Positions 1 through 11,821 of a DNA stretch of 64,000 bases are shown piece by piece. The stretch covers positions 67,001-131,000 of the forward strand of contig LR746279.1 in the NCBI GenBank assembly GCA_902729315.2, given 5' to 3'. The translations under genes and the position numbers were made by a program. The stretch is from Spirodela intermedia (Eukaryota > Streptophyta > Magnoliopsida > Alismatales > Araceae). Each line of letters starts with the position of its first letter. The first letter of the stretch is position 1. The notes under the pieces are model-generated. The model ran no database searches. It saw only the letters and a program-made list of their open reading frames with translations, and was not told the origin of the DNA.

Positions 1-688
1 TCGTGTGAAGGCTTTGGGATCAGTTTAATCAACTGCACCATTAGGGAGTTCTGTGAGCCCTGTAATATTAGCTGCAGTAGCCCAATCGTCTTAAACTACT
101 CAGCCTCTACTGGAACGACCTGCAACAAGTCCCCCAACTACCACTTGACGTTGTGATAACCATCCCTCATCCGCTGACCTCTTCCAATTCTGAATCTCAG
201 CCATCATGCAGTACTACTTTCTAAAATGTAAATGCCAATAATCCCCAGCAGCCACCAACAATGATCGCCCAGGCCTACAGCTTATAGTCTCCACTGTCCT
301 CCACCAGCAACTGCAATACTGAACCTTGGCTGCATCTAACACTGTTCAGCTGTTGTGTGCCTAAGGAGAACTGCTCTCTATATCGAGTGAGATCTAGAGA
401 ACTTGAACCCGCACACAACCTCATATTTCCAATTTGGGACAAGTCTCATACCACAGAAACTTCCCACCCCAAAGTCCTGGGGTTATATACATCTGAGCGA
501 CAGAAGAATCACTCTCAAGTATTGTGCAGAGCTGAGAACCGAGTCTTGTGATTTGGGGCTCATCATATTTTGCTCTACATTTATAGTCAGCGCAATGCAA
601 CTTCTCTTGCTTTTTATGTTTTACATGCTCTATTAAATATGGCGCATGTGTTTGATCTTGACAAAAATCCATGTGTTTGATAATGCAG
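1..688. other. Intronic or upstream sequence of the transporter gene; no exon recognised
   Basis: The first transporter exon visible in the window begins at 689 directly after a splice acceptor (tgcag), so this stretch is most simply an intron. The N-terminal exons, which would carry roughly the first 100-130 residues including transmembrane helices 1 to 3, are not found here and must lie left of the window. Short open frames at 357-672 on both strands resemble no known protein. No repeat or RNA gene was recognised. Confidence 0.5.
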
Positions 689-3600
689 GAAAGGGTTCCT
701 CTTTACGGCAATAGTCACCAGTACTGCTGGTTTTCTTAGTGCATTCGCCCCGAATTATTTTTCACTCATTGTTCTCCGCTTTTTGGTTGGTATCGGTTTG
801 GGAGGCGGACCAGTGCTCCTGACATGGTTTCTAGAATTCGTTCCTGCTCCAAGAAGAGGATTTTGGTTGTGCATTTTCTCAGGTTTCTGGACTTTTGGCA
901 CAATTTTGGAAGCTTCCATTGCTTGGGTACGTCCACCACCAATCCAGCTTCCCAAAACTTATTCAGTAGGCATTAGCATGTGTTAAAATTCATTTATCTT
1001 TTTAGGGGATACGTCATACTTCTTTCTTGTGTCGGGTCTCGTACATGATCATGAGCAGAGGGAGGGGCTTCTTTTATTGGTGGTGATTGCTGTGATCAGG
1101 GGTGGGTCACGAAAGCCCCTACATCATTAAATGAATTCCATCATCGAATCTGTTCCCGAAAACTGCACAGTTCCCCTAAATAGGACGGCAAGTCGTCGTC
1201 AACGAAGGTTGAAGTCGGTTTTGCCACTTTGATGACAAAGCACTATTTCATTGCCTAGTGATGGTGGACACGTGAATGGCCTGGGTTGGTACGTATGTGA
1301 TGATATATGTAAAAGAATCAGATTATCCCACGTAAATACGATTGCCAGTCGCCCAAGTATTTTTAAACATATGTTTAACTTCTCATATTTGATGCAAGAT
1401 ATCATGGTATGTCCTCTCACGAGTGGACTTCCTTCTAATAGCTCTATCACATGGACAATACAAACTTTACAGGCAACAAAAGATGGAACCCTGGTGTTTT
1501 GGTAACATGTGAAGTAATTTGTTTGTTCCACTCGGAATCAATGAGCATTGAGTGGAGCCTTATATTTTAAAACACATGTTTTCCTTCTCTTATTCAGTGT
1601 GGGATGTTCTGCTGGCAACTTATATGACGATCCATTGACGAAACTAAGATCATGGGTATGCACACCAATGGAAAGGACGAAGCCATTTGTTGGCTTTAAA
1701 AAATGAGAATTTCCTTGTGTCCTACTTGGGCACTCTTATATAAGAAGTTACTCATCTAGATGACAGTTGATAGTAGCCAGTTGACAAATTCAGTTCCAAA
1801 CTTGTGGACAAGGAAATCCAGGCTAGTCAGCTTTTATTTAAGTATGTACCTCGTTGACTTGCACTCGGAGCTGTGTCAACTCATGATATCCTTAATGTGC
1901 ATATCGATAAGAAAACCATTTCTTGGTCTGAGAGCAGGGTAGGTACAAAGGTAATAGCACATTAGAGATGTAGGGATTAGAAACTGGGGAAACTATATAT
2001 CAATGAGTAGAATGGAGAAGAATGTGAAAATTTACTCCCGACATTGATTTTGCCAAGTCTAAAACGCTATTTAGTTCTGGAACTATGATTGGGTCCCATA
2101 TTAGGTAGGAGTGATCTTCACAGTCGTTTTTGGACTTGTAAGGCATGACCTTCATGGTCTCTCCTTTGGAACCCTAACCATGCTAAACCGTCGTTGTTGC
2201 CTTGGTCATGTCATTGGAAACTTCTTGAAATGAAACTTAGCATTATTGATCTGTTGTTATTACTGCAACTTTTAAAAGTGAACTGGGGTCATCGAATGAC
2301 ATCCAGAACTAAGGATATCGGTGAGCATCTCAACAATAACTTATAGAAAACAGGTTTAAACCTATATCTTAAATTGCAATATGCTCAACAAGATAATGTC
2401 CACTCGATCATATAAATTATGGCTGGACTATGATTTTCTCGTCTTCAGGACCCCGACACCCTCATGAAGGCACTAATATAAGGTTTGTAGAAAGATTGCT
2501 TGAAATAGTCTAAAGTTAGTTCCAGGGACTGGTATGTCAAATACAATGATAAAGGAGCTAATACTGGTCAATGAGGATCACATGATTTTCATTTCATATT
2601 TGTCTCTTAACATCACAACTGGCGTTTTCTCTAGATTTTTCATGATGTGAATGTCTGTTCAACCCGTAACCTATATTACAAGCTTTTTATCTCTGTTTCT
2701 GTTGCCTTCTTCATTTGGCTCCTGGAGGCTTTGACCAGACAAAACACTAATCAGTGTCTGTAAACTCGTTTCCGTCGAAGTTCTAGTATTCTAGACATAC
2801 GCAGCTGTGTGTATCAATGTTGATGCAGTTCAGTGTCTATGTAGGCTGTTATCCCAACGTTGGGCTGGAGGTGGCTACTTGCACTTTCCGCTGTACCCTC
2901 TTTTTTCTTGCTTCTGTTCTATGGAGTCACACCGGAGTCACCTAGGTATCTATGCATGAAAGGGAGAAATTCCGATGCACTTCATGTTCTGGAAAGGATG
3001 GGTAGAATGAACCGGACAGTAATGCCTCTTGGCAAGCTTGTCTCACATCATAGAAAGGAGGGTCATAAAATGGAACATGAAGACAGTGATGCAGAAGCAA
3101 TGCCTCTTAGTATGCTCGATTCCTATCCGCAGATGGAACAGGAAGAAGATACTCGTCGGCTGGTGGTGCCCGAGCCAGAAGATGAAGCCCCGTCTGTTGG
3201 AAAAGCAGTAGAATCCAAAACGGGAGGAACAAGCGCACTTGTCATTCTCTTGTCACGAAATATGATTAAAACCACCCTCCTCCTTTGGGTCGTATTCTTT
3301 GGCAACGCATTCCTTTACTACGGGATCGTCTTGCTGACCACAGAATTAAGTGGTGGAAATATAAAATGCAAGTCAACGAAGGGAGGGAGCCCTGCAGGTG
3401 TTACCCTTTATAAGGATGTTTTCGTCGCCAGTTTTGCAGGTACGAGTGACGGCTCCACAGTTTCCTTGTGTTCTTTTTTTTTTTCTTGTTGCATCATTGG
3501 TGGAGATACGCGTTTCGTCCTGAATTCTGCGGACGATGTATTTGTCTTTGGACGAGGATCAATCGCCCTGAAGTGACCGGAAATTTCATTTCAGAGATCC

Positions 3601-4155
3601 CTGGGATCATCATATCCGCCGTCGTAGTGGACAAAGTGGGCCGCAAGCTGTCAATGGCGGGCATGTTCTATGCCAGTTGCATATTCATCTGTCCACTAAT
3701 ACTTGATACGAGCCAAGGGTTTATCACAGGGTTTCTCTTTGGTGCCCGCATATGCATTGCCACAAGCTTCACCATTATCTACATATATGCTCCCGAGGTT
3801 GGTGTTCCCTTTCTCCTCTCTCTAGCTATTCATTTTGTGCAAGCCTGCATGGATCACGGGTCAGCTGCAGGTATCAGCCGGCAAGCGCATTCTGACGACG
3901 TGCGTCTCTGCTTTTCTGCTCTGAACTCAGGTATATCCTACCTCAGTGAGGACGACCGGGCTCGGAATTGCGAGCTCCGTGGGGAGAGTGGGCGGCATCA
4001 CATGTCCCCTGGTGGCGGTGGGATTAGTGGCAGACTGCCACCGGACTATCGCCATCCTTATCTTCGCATCGGTCGCGCTGCTCTCGGGAACGGCTGTGCT
4101 CATGTTCCCCCTCGAGACCAAGGACCGAGACCTTGACGACACGGAACCTCGGTAG
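689..4155 (+). CDS. OCT7: Organic cation/carnitine transporter 7-like (nicotinate transporter-like) MFS protein, 5' truncated by the window
   Basis: Four exons are visible: 689-926, 2845-3439, 3595-3797 and 3931-4155, joined in frame (419 residues plus stop). The first visible exon opens with RKGFLF and continues to [16 protein letters not shown] and ILEASIAW, matching the helix 3 to 5 part of plant OCT7/NIAP, a major-facilitator family member known to move nicotinate and related organic cations across membranes. The second carries [14 protein letters not shown], the PESPRYLC motif and a long acidic cytoplasmic loop. The third has VVDKVGRK and the fourth YPTSVRTTG and SSVGRVGG, typical sugar-transporter-family signatures, then ends with a hydrophilic tail. 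Intron 927-2844 is long (1.9 kb) and shows no recognisable insertion. The start lies outside the window. The neighbouring DUF1218 gene is convergent, with 0.6 kb between stops. Family assignment is firm; substrate is inferred. Confidence 0.88.
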
Positions 4156-4350
4156 GTCAGTGTGCTTGTTGTATACATGCGTACATACATTTATCTCAAA
4201 ATCTATACACAGTGAGTGTGTTGCCGGCGGTTCGTCACCAACTGAGCTGCGACCCGCGCGACGACGTCAATGGCGCACGGTCGTCGTGTATGCTGGCGAT
4301 GAGTGTAATATTATTTAGGCCCTCGCCTTACGGAGGAGGGGTTGACTTCT

Positions 4351-4356
4351 AATAAA
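4351..4356 (+). terminator. Candidate polyadenylation signal of the transporter gene
   Basis: A perfect AATAAA lies about 195 bp after the transporter stop codon, a usual distance in plants. The rest of 4156-4753 is read as the two convergent 3' untranslated regions; overlapping short open frames there on both strands look like chance. Confidence 0.4.
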
Positions 4357-4753
4357 GGCCATGCGCTTTATCATTCTTCATTTCACTGATCCTTTCCCAA
4401 CTATGCTCTGATGATCTCATTTGAATTGTGTTTAGTCTTAGCCAGTGGAAATAAACAAGTTCTGGCGATCTGCCGCGAGAACAGAGCGACTGCCCGGAAA
4501 GCGGAAGGGCATACGTACCACGAAAGTGTGTATAAACAAACGGTAACATATAATGCGGGATGCCGCAATGTTCTGCCCCGCCGGCGGGACATTGAATACC
4601 ATCAAGACCCGAAGTTGATGTATCGAAGAGGTGGGCACTAATTACACGGGAAGTGAGATAACGAAAGAGGCCGTGGGCAGGAGATGCAATCTCGATTGAG
4701 GACGAGCAGGGACAAACGCGGGCCGCCCCCGTCGTACGGGGCACGGGCATTCG

Positions 4754-6122
4754 TCACGCCCTGGGATGAGGGTGGCCTGCTCCGTCGGCGTTGTAGTCAG
4801 TGACGAGGACCTGGCCGTAGTCACCCTTGGTATCCTCCTCATCATCCAAGTAGTCGGCTCTGGCATTTAGGGTCAGCATTTGACAGATCAGCCAGAAGAG
4901 AGCTGCATCGAGAGCCAAAAACCCGGCGCCGCCAAAGACCCCCGTCTTCGCTGTGGGGCAATCGTACTCCAGGTTGTGGTGGACATTCCGGCTGCGGTGG
5001 AAGCCTTCAGTGATGGTAGCCCACATCATCATTCCCTCTGCGAGCACGGTCACCCCCCTGTTTTTACAGGCATTTTCCGAGCTTTAGATAGATGCGCCGT
5101 GATCAAGCCTCAAAAGCAATATAAATTAGCAGGCAGTGCGCGAATGCGAGGGGCTGACCCACCACTCAGTCCAGACGTACACAGGTCTACCGGATGGGGA
5201 CTAAATAAAAATTTCTTAGAAAAGACAAGATGATGGATATGATCTCTTACACTGCAATTGTGAAGAACACGAGCAATGTTGTGCTGCGGAACAATACTTC
5301 AGTCGGAACTGATTTACCTTTGTATGGATAGAACACTGAGACGAACCCGAGCAACATTGATATGAACAGAGATATGATGGATAAGCTTCCCAATAAAACA
5401 GTTTGATCACTTGGGTACTGGCAGATGATCACTCCTTTCCCTTGTATTGGTGTACCAGACGGAGGCTATAAGAGCAGATGATATGAAGTTTGTCAGAAAA
5501 TATGCACAGACAAAACTAAATATGCAAAAGGAAAGAAACCGATAGAAGCTCCGATTCATAATTAAATATGATTCTCTGTACGAAGACTAAATTGAAATCT
5601 AAAAACTTAAACTTGATTCCCAGAAAAAGAGAGCTATCAGAAAAAACAGAAGCACTCGTGAATTTTTGGGAGCATATGAGCATTTCACGTACAAGAAGCA
5701 CGGAGGTTAAATCTTTGATTTAGAAGAGGCCAGAAATCAAAACTGAAAGGAAGGTGATACAAATTATATGCAGAACAAAGCTTATGTTCACAAAGCCTAT
5801 GCTGCAGGAAAACGTACAAGAGAACGGGAAAGATCTTAACAAGAGACGAGTGTAGCAGAAACAGAAAGAAGAAAAGAGTATACAGTATGATGACCGGACA
5901 TACCCATGAAAATACAGGAGAGGAGAAGTGCATACCAAGTATCATGACAGAACTTCATTCAAAAACACACGGGGGAAAAGATTGCGCCATAGTTTTATCA
6001 AAGCACACTGAGAACGGTGAGAAAATAACCTTTTTGTTTTCAGCTACCACCCCAAGCACAAAGGCAAGGACACCAAAAAAGGAAACAGCTAGAGCAATCT
6101 TCACGGTCTGACTCAAAGCCAT
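4754..6122 (-). CDS. DUF1218 family four-helix membrane protein
   Basis: Three exons on the minus strand: 6030-6122, 5251-5465 and 4754-5057, in frame, 203 residues. Exon 1 is a hydrophobic helix with signal-anchor character (about residues 5-26) followed by the AENKK motif. Exon 2 starts PPSGTPIQGKG and contains CQYPSD, then a membrane helix ending in FYPYKGKSVP. Exon 3 contains MMMWATITEG, a conserved cysteine in YDCPTAK, and a last helix (GGAGFLALDAALFWLICQM) before an acidic, histidine-ending tail. This order is typical of plant DUF1218 proteins; some members of the family affect lignin in secondary walls or bilateral leaf symmetry, but nothing here says which role applies. The start is the ATG at 6120-6122, where similarity to the family begins; an in-frame upstream ATG at 6152 would add ten unlikely residues. 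The product is likely in the endoplasmic reticulum or plasma membrane. Confidence 0.85.
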
Positions 6123-7900
6123 TGAGCAGAAATCAGTAGAACCCCCGCACAAGCCACGCTGGAATCAATCAAGAAATAACAGGAAAAATATTAGAAGAAG
6201 AATTTACAAAAAATGCAGAGAAGAAGATTAAAAACAAAAAAGACCATTTAGCTCCAGTTATCGTATGATCATAATCTTCTTGACAACTAGATGAGTAGCA
6301 ATTCTTCTACCCTATAGACTAGAAGCGTGAGAAGTTTACTTTTACTCAACGTTACCAACTCTTAAGCTATATTAACCGAGAATTAGAATTGATTAAAAAA
6401 TAAATCCACATGGAAAGTGCCATGATCTGAAAATAGAGGAACGGACACTTTAGACACTCCGAATTAACTCGAGGCAGAACTCTACAAAACCTAGCGTCAA
6501 AACCAAAACAAACAAATTGCTGATTCAGCAACTAAAAATAACACGCTGAAAGAGTGAGAATGATGCAAATTTAGTCATAAAATCAGGGGAAAAAACCCAA
6601 AGAAGAACATTAGTTTGGATATTTTATCCAATCTCACTTAATAAAAGGAAAGGAATATGAAACACCTCCAAACATCGGTAACATTTGATGTGGAACGGGA
6701 ACGATGTTTAAGGACAAGGCACTCGTACCCGCCAACAAAGAAAAAGGAACAACGGTGATGAGATACATAATTTCATCAGAGGAAAGTAGAAACAAGCCCG
6801 ATCACGTTACCCTCAGAGCTCAAGCATGTACTCAATGGAACAAGGGAAGGTGGGATAATGGTTCGCCTCAGGTCGATCACGTCATTCGATGACAAGAAAC
6901 AAATTGCGAGAAGCACAGAAAGTTTTCGAAACGCCTCGATTCAAGAGAAGCCATACCGGAAGAGCCGGATCTCTAAGGAAAAACATTTCAAGGGAAGGAA
7001 AAAAGAAGAATATCGAAAAGCGACCTGTTCAATTAAAGGATCGAAGTCGATGCATCCCAGCCCTAGACCGATGCAGAAGGGAGGGAGGGAGGGAGGGAGA
7101 GAGGGAGGGAGGGAGACAGAGAGAGAGAGAGAGAGGAGGCAAGCCCTGAAAACGGGAAGTAAGAGCTGCAGGGGGATGTATACCGCGGAAACGTGTGCCG
7201 CGGTTGCGGAACAGGGCGATGGCAACCCTGTTCGGGAGGAGACTCCACCTCGGCGACGTTGCTCTTCCGCAGTGAGATTTTCCCGTATGTGGGGGGAGCG
7301 AGCGGAACAGAATTGGTTATAGGCAGAGGGATCGAAGCGAACAGAATCCGATGGCAAAATCGTGAAGAGAAACCGAAAAGAGACGGAAATGAGGAAACGG
7401 CATCACGGGGGACACGCGAGGCCAACTCAGATCTGCTGCCATTTCCCCAGCGGAAACGGCGGAGTCAAAGCGTCATCGTTCGCATTATTGTGATCTGCAT
7501 TTCCGAGGAGCGCGGGCTTTGGATTGGCCGGTTTTTCTCCAGGTCATCGCGGAAAGCTTTCCGGGCGGCTGGGATCGTCGCATTCCCGCTATTAATAATC
7601 GAGAAGAGGCGAGGGTCAAGACGGGTATCTCGGCCCACAACTTGCGCGAGTACGCCAACAGTCTTTCTTAGAACGAGCGAGGAGTTTCTTACGGCGCGCC
7701 GGTGATCATCGCGCATCCTCCCCCTTACGATCGCCCCATCCATCGCTGCCGGGCTAAACGTGCGCAAGACTCGTCGTCGCTGACGTCGAACAGTGGAGAG
7801 TGAGAGCTGTTAGGGGAAAATCCCGAGTCTCCGCGCAGCCCCCATCATCCTCTTGATGCCGAATAAGGATGGCAGCCTGCGGAGAGAATTCACATCAATA
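6123..7900. other. 5' flank of the DUF1218 gene, probably with an untranslated first exon
   Basis: No protein similarity was recognised. A possible acceptor (tgattccag on the minus strand, near 6165) just upstream of the start codon and a GC-rich block at about 7050-7800 suggest a non-coding first exon and a 5'UTR intron, but this is inference. Open frames at 6858-7705 arise from GC-rich, GA-repeat sequence and are not supported as genes. Confidence 0.35.
7079..7134. repeat. GGGA/GA purine microsatellite
   Basis: A run of GGGA units passing into GA dinucleotides. On the minus strand it reads as a CT-rich tract, common in plant 5' untranslated regions and promoters; it lies upstream of the minus-strand DUF1218 gene. 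Confidence 0.8.
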
Positions 7901-8039
7901 GAGGCGCCATCAAGAAGAGAATGTAGTATTTTTTTCCCATCCCCCACGTCGAAGGAAAACTTGTGTTAGAACTTCCACGAAGGGATAGGCGTGGACAAGA
8001 AGGGATTTAATTTGATCCTCTTCCCACTATATGCACATC

Positions 8040-8900
8040 ACATCATAGACTATGAGTTCAAACTTAGTAGCCTCGACCTCCCAAATAATCTCACAAACCT
8101 TTATGGACGAAATATCAAGCCAGACCTAGTCTTGTGAGGAAAGAATTTCAACTAGAACCTGACACCTACGAAAAGCTGGGCATGGGAGACACATTCTCAA
8201 GACTTATTAAAATGTTTACAATGAACCATAGCAATTTAATCCTATATGTGAGAAGGTGGAGGCGTAAATGACAACGAAAAGAAAATTAGATGCCGTCTCC
8301 CCCCTGCACCCAGCCTTTGAGACTTGTCATAAAATTAATCTCATCTTCAGATGCCATGTTCTCAACATCTAATTACTTCACACACTCCGAAAGGACCTGT
8401 GTGTTGCAACAAACAGAACACCTCATGCACCATCCACCTGCCCTTTGCTGAAAGTAACTTCTTGATGCATTATGTACCAAGCCTAGTCCTCCATTGGTGA
8501 CCACCACAACTTCGCATCACTAGAAAGTCGCATGCTTGCTAGCATTACCTTCTCTAGTTCTGGGTTGTGTACTACCCAAAAATATGAGTTGAGGTCTTAT
8601 AGCAAGTTCTCTCCATGCAATCTGTACACTAGAGTGTCTTGTATTTAGGAACCTTCTCCTACGTTGCAATACCTTCCGCCAGTGTACTTGATAATAAGTG
8701 CTTTAGAAGCATAATGTCAACCTCATTTTCCCATGAGACATTGATGCAGTCGAGTATCTCGCATGCCACTTATAAAGGTTTCCAAATGCTCTTTTAAAGC
8801 CTAGAAATGGGTCTTTGCAACCTCTATTGAGGCGGCCTCCTCAAATTGAGTAATTCTTTACTCTTACTTCCCACTCTTGCTTGACATCCATGTGGGACTT
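8040..8900 (-). mobile_element. Degenerate Ty3/gypsy gag relic
   Basis: Read on the minus strand, short blocks resemble retrotransposon gag: SSDAKLWW near 8484-8530 (family pattern GDAKLWWR) and EEAASIEVAKTHF followed by ALKEHLETF near 8760-8850. They are separated by stops and frameshifts. No long terminal repeat, primer-binding site or polymerase block was recognised around it, so the limits are approximate. It is an inactive fragment. Confidence 0.5.
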
Positions 8901-9944
8901 TAATTTCAATTGTCACAAGGGCCAGTCAAAGCCTATTCACTTTTCCTCTCCAATGCCGGCCTTGACTGACGGTCGACCAACATCAAGCAGCCAAATCAAT
9001 GTGCAGAGCACGGAATGAATCGACAGATGCGTCCTCTTATCTCCTTCAGAATAATACATTACAAGAACCTCCCTCTATAGTCCAAGGGTGCCTCCCTTTA
9101 TCGGGGGTTGCCTTCACGTTACACAGCCCTCATAATTATCCCTACAACAACCCACAGTAGGTAGGGGTTAGCACTACTCACATCGTTGGTTGGTGTAACA
9201 CAATGACTCAACTTATAATATTCATATGGTCCCTTATATGTTAACATATAGTGAAATCATGTCATAGGGCCTCTTCTACTTAGGGATGATGTCATTATAT
9301 ATTGAAATATTAAAGCTTCATATGGTCTAACGCTGTTAATTTGTCATATTCTAACATATTAAGCTTGGCCTATGCGCTAGGACAGAATTGGCCGTATTTT
9401 TAAAATTGCACGAGCGGTTGACGCTCGAGAGGTCGGTGTCACGGGAGGGAATGAGCGTCGCAGTCTGCCAGGGGCTGATCAGGCGTGGATCACGGGCCAC
9501 CACTTGGTGGAGTAGTGGTGAGTTCTTCCCATCCTGGCGAGTGCCACCTTCGTCGACTGGCAGGCTGGTTGAGGAGGATGTCCGCTGGCCGACACACAGA
9601 TGTGTGCCCTTTTGCTGGGGCTATTCGCTCACCATCCCACCACGTAGAGGTCGTCCTTTCTCACTTCGCACGGAAAATTCTCTCTCATGGCGCGAGATAC
9701 AGATCTCCTGATCAGATTTCTGACTAAATTGATGTCAATCGTCTTTAGTTATTGGACAATACTGAACAGTGCCTTGCAAGGGCACGACGGCTACATCTGT
9801 GTTCGAGTCTATCCACTAATACGGTACCCTTATTCAATTCTGCAACCTCAGCTTCATTGGGTTCTTCCCCGGTCGCTTCGAAGAAAAGTCCCCCAGGTGT
9901 ATTCATTCCTTCTTCACCTGCGTCGACGTTATTTCCTGTTAGTT
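8901..9944. other. Intergenic, no gene recognised
   Basis: The sequence is AT-rich around 9120-9360 and may belong to the same retroelement relic. An open frame at 9388-9711 (+) shows no recognised similarity. The last part (about 9720-9944) should hold the 3'UTR of the minus-strand ketoacyl-CoA synthase gene. Confidence 0.4.
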
Positions 9945-11821
9945 TTAGCCCTTAAACCAAGGGCTCCGGCGTGGGTTGCCCAGGCCGCGGAGCGCCCGCC
10001 ACACGACGCTGCCGCACTTGAAACCGGAGCCGAACGATAGTTGCAGCACTCTGTCTCCCCTAGCCACTCGACCCTGCGCCTCCAGGTACGCAAGCTCGTA
10101 CCACACGCTGCTGCTCGACGTGTTCCCGAACCTCTCTAGCGTTCTCCTCGACGCCTCCATGTACTCCTCCGACAGGCCTAGCTCCCTCTGCACCTCGTCC
10201 AGGACCCGCTTCCCCGCCGCTAGGACGCATACATGGTCGAACGCCCTCTCTAAGTCAGCCACGTATTTGCAGTTACCGTCGCTGCCGCGGTTCTCCTCCG
10301 ACACTGATTCTTGCTTCCTGTTACTATTGCTCTTGTTCCTCGCCAGGGGCAACCACGGCAGCAGGCATTTGAAGCTGATTCGCTCCGATATCGGCGGTAC
10401 CAAGGCGTTAATGTTGGCCCTGAGTGCCTCGCCGCCCACGTCCAGCAGGTCCCTCCCCACGGACAGCCCCTGCCGCCCCTCGCTGTCCTCTTTCATGCGC
10501 ACGGACTTGAAGCTACGGTCGTCGGCGCCATAGTGGGTGCGCACAACCTGTTCCAGTTAAATACCCACTGTTAGCCATCCGGCCGTCTCCATCTGCGCCG
10601 AGTTTCACAGCTTTCCCTTGGTGACCGGGGAGGAAAGGAAGTGCTCCAAAATAAGTGTACCTGCTTCAGCTCGTACTTTGAGCGCCACCTGTCGAGGCGG
10701 CGGCTGGAGAGAAGCACAGCGGCGGCGCCCATTCGGAAGAAGCAGTTGGGTAGGAGCATATCGAGGTCGTTTCCCCGGTACCACGTCGCGGACACGATCT
10801 CGGTGCTGACGACGAGTCCGAGGGAGCCGGAGTGAGCGCCCAGCAAGTCCCTCGCCAGGCCCACCGCGGCCACCCCACCGGCGCAGCCCATCCCACCGAG
10901 GTTGAAGCTGTGGACGTCCTGCCGCAGCTTGTAACGGTTGATGAGCATCGCCGAGAGAGATGGAGTCGTATTGAGGACCCCGCAGTTAACCACAAGAACC
11001 TTGATATCCCTTGGCCGGATGCCCGTTGACGCGATCAGGTCGTCTACGGCACCGAACATGACCAGTGCGGCCTCTGCTCGACCCTCGCGAAGAAGGGTGG
11101 CCTTCGCCGACCGGAGAGAGGACCTACACACGCCGTCGGCGGCCTCGAAAGGACAGAGAGGCGCCGCACGCGGCCACTGCGCTGAAAGGTTGACCTTCTC
11201 GGCTGGCCGAAACAACGACCTGGGCATATAGGACTCGTCGCCGATTCCCGAGTTCTCGACCACCCGCTTAAGGAACTCGATGGCAGCGACGTCGTAGTTG
11301 CCTGATTCCTTCACCAGCTCGACGAATTCAGCCCTCCCTATCTGTGCCCACCATCCCCACACAAGAATAAGGATCATATATCAAATTTGAGCCCATTTGT
11401 ACCTGCATCACAATAAGATCCACCGAGGTGACACCTGGAGGTCCTTTGGCGGCCTGTAACATGCGAAGTCAATGAGGTACGTTGAAGACGGCGCCAACTC
11501 GAGGTGTAGCAAGACGACGACGACGAACGACAGCACAACGAGTGCCACTCCGCCGGTCACGCCGTAGGTCCACGATGAACGTTTTGGGACATCATGTCCG
11601 GACATGGCGACGAGGATTGTGGCTACGAGGAGGTAGAACTCACGGCGGGTGAGGTAGCGGTAGCCCAGGTTGACGTACTCGAGGTTGACTGAGCTGAGGA
11701 AGTCGGACATGCGACGGCGGACCCTGACGGAGAAACTTGGCGACTCTGCGTAGGCGCCGTAGCCGGTAAGCCCTCGATCCAACATCTCGGTCGACAGCGT
11801 GGTCTCTTCCTGGGCGGCCAT
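9945..11821 (-). CDS. KCS: 3-ketoacyl-CoA synthase, atypical KCS3/12/19-like form without the catalytic histidine
   Basis: Three exons on the minus strand: 11435-11821, 10661-11341 and 9945-10547; 556 residues, introns of 93 and 113 bp. The family condenses malonyl-CoA with long acyl-CoA in the endoplasmic reticulum, the first step of very-long-chain fatty acid elongation for wax and cutin. Two hydrophobic segments (about residues 62-74 and 86-107) precede the FAE1/KCS domain (IDFACYRPP). The nucleophile context NLGGMGC is intact (Cys282), as is the RFGNTSSSS block with the essential Asn (Asn498). The histidine expected in the HAGG motif is replaced: the sequence is [11 protein letters not shown], with Leu465 at that place, and the later conserved TLHRF is TLERF. 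A low-complexity insert [19 protein letters not shown] lies at 426-444. This pattern fits the atypical plant KCS subgroup, in which Arabidopsis KCS3 is known as a negative regulator of wax synthesis rather than a typical condensing enzyme. Condensing activity is therefore doubtful. Confidence 0.9.

Noticed and set aside
6858-7705. Overlapping ORFs of 120-170 codons on both strands
   Set aside because: They run through the GGGA/GA repeat and are low-complexity (runs of Arg, Glu, Gly or Ser, Leu, Pro); no family similarity.
9388-9711. 107-codon plus-strand ORF left of the KCS gene
   Set aside because: No recognised similarity; the sequence next to it looks like retroelement debris.
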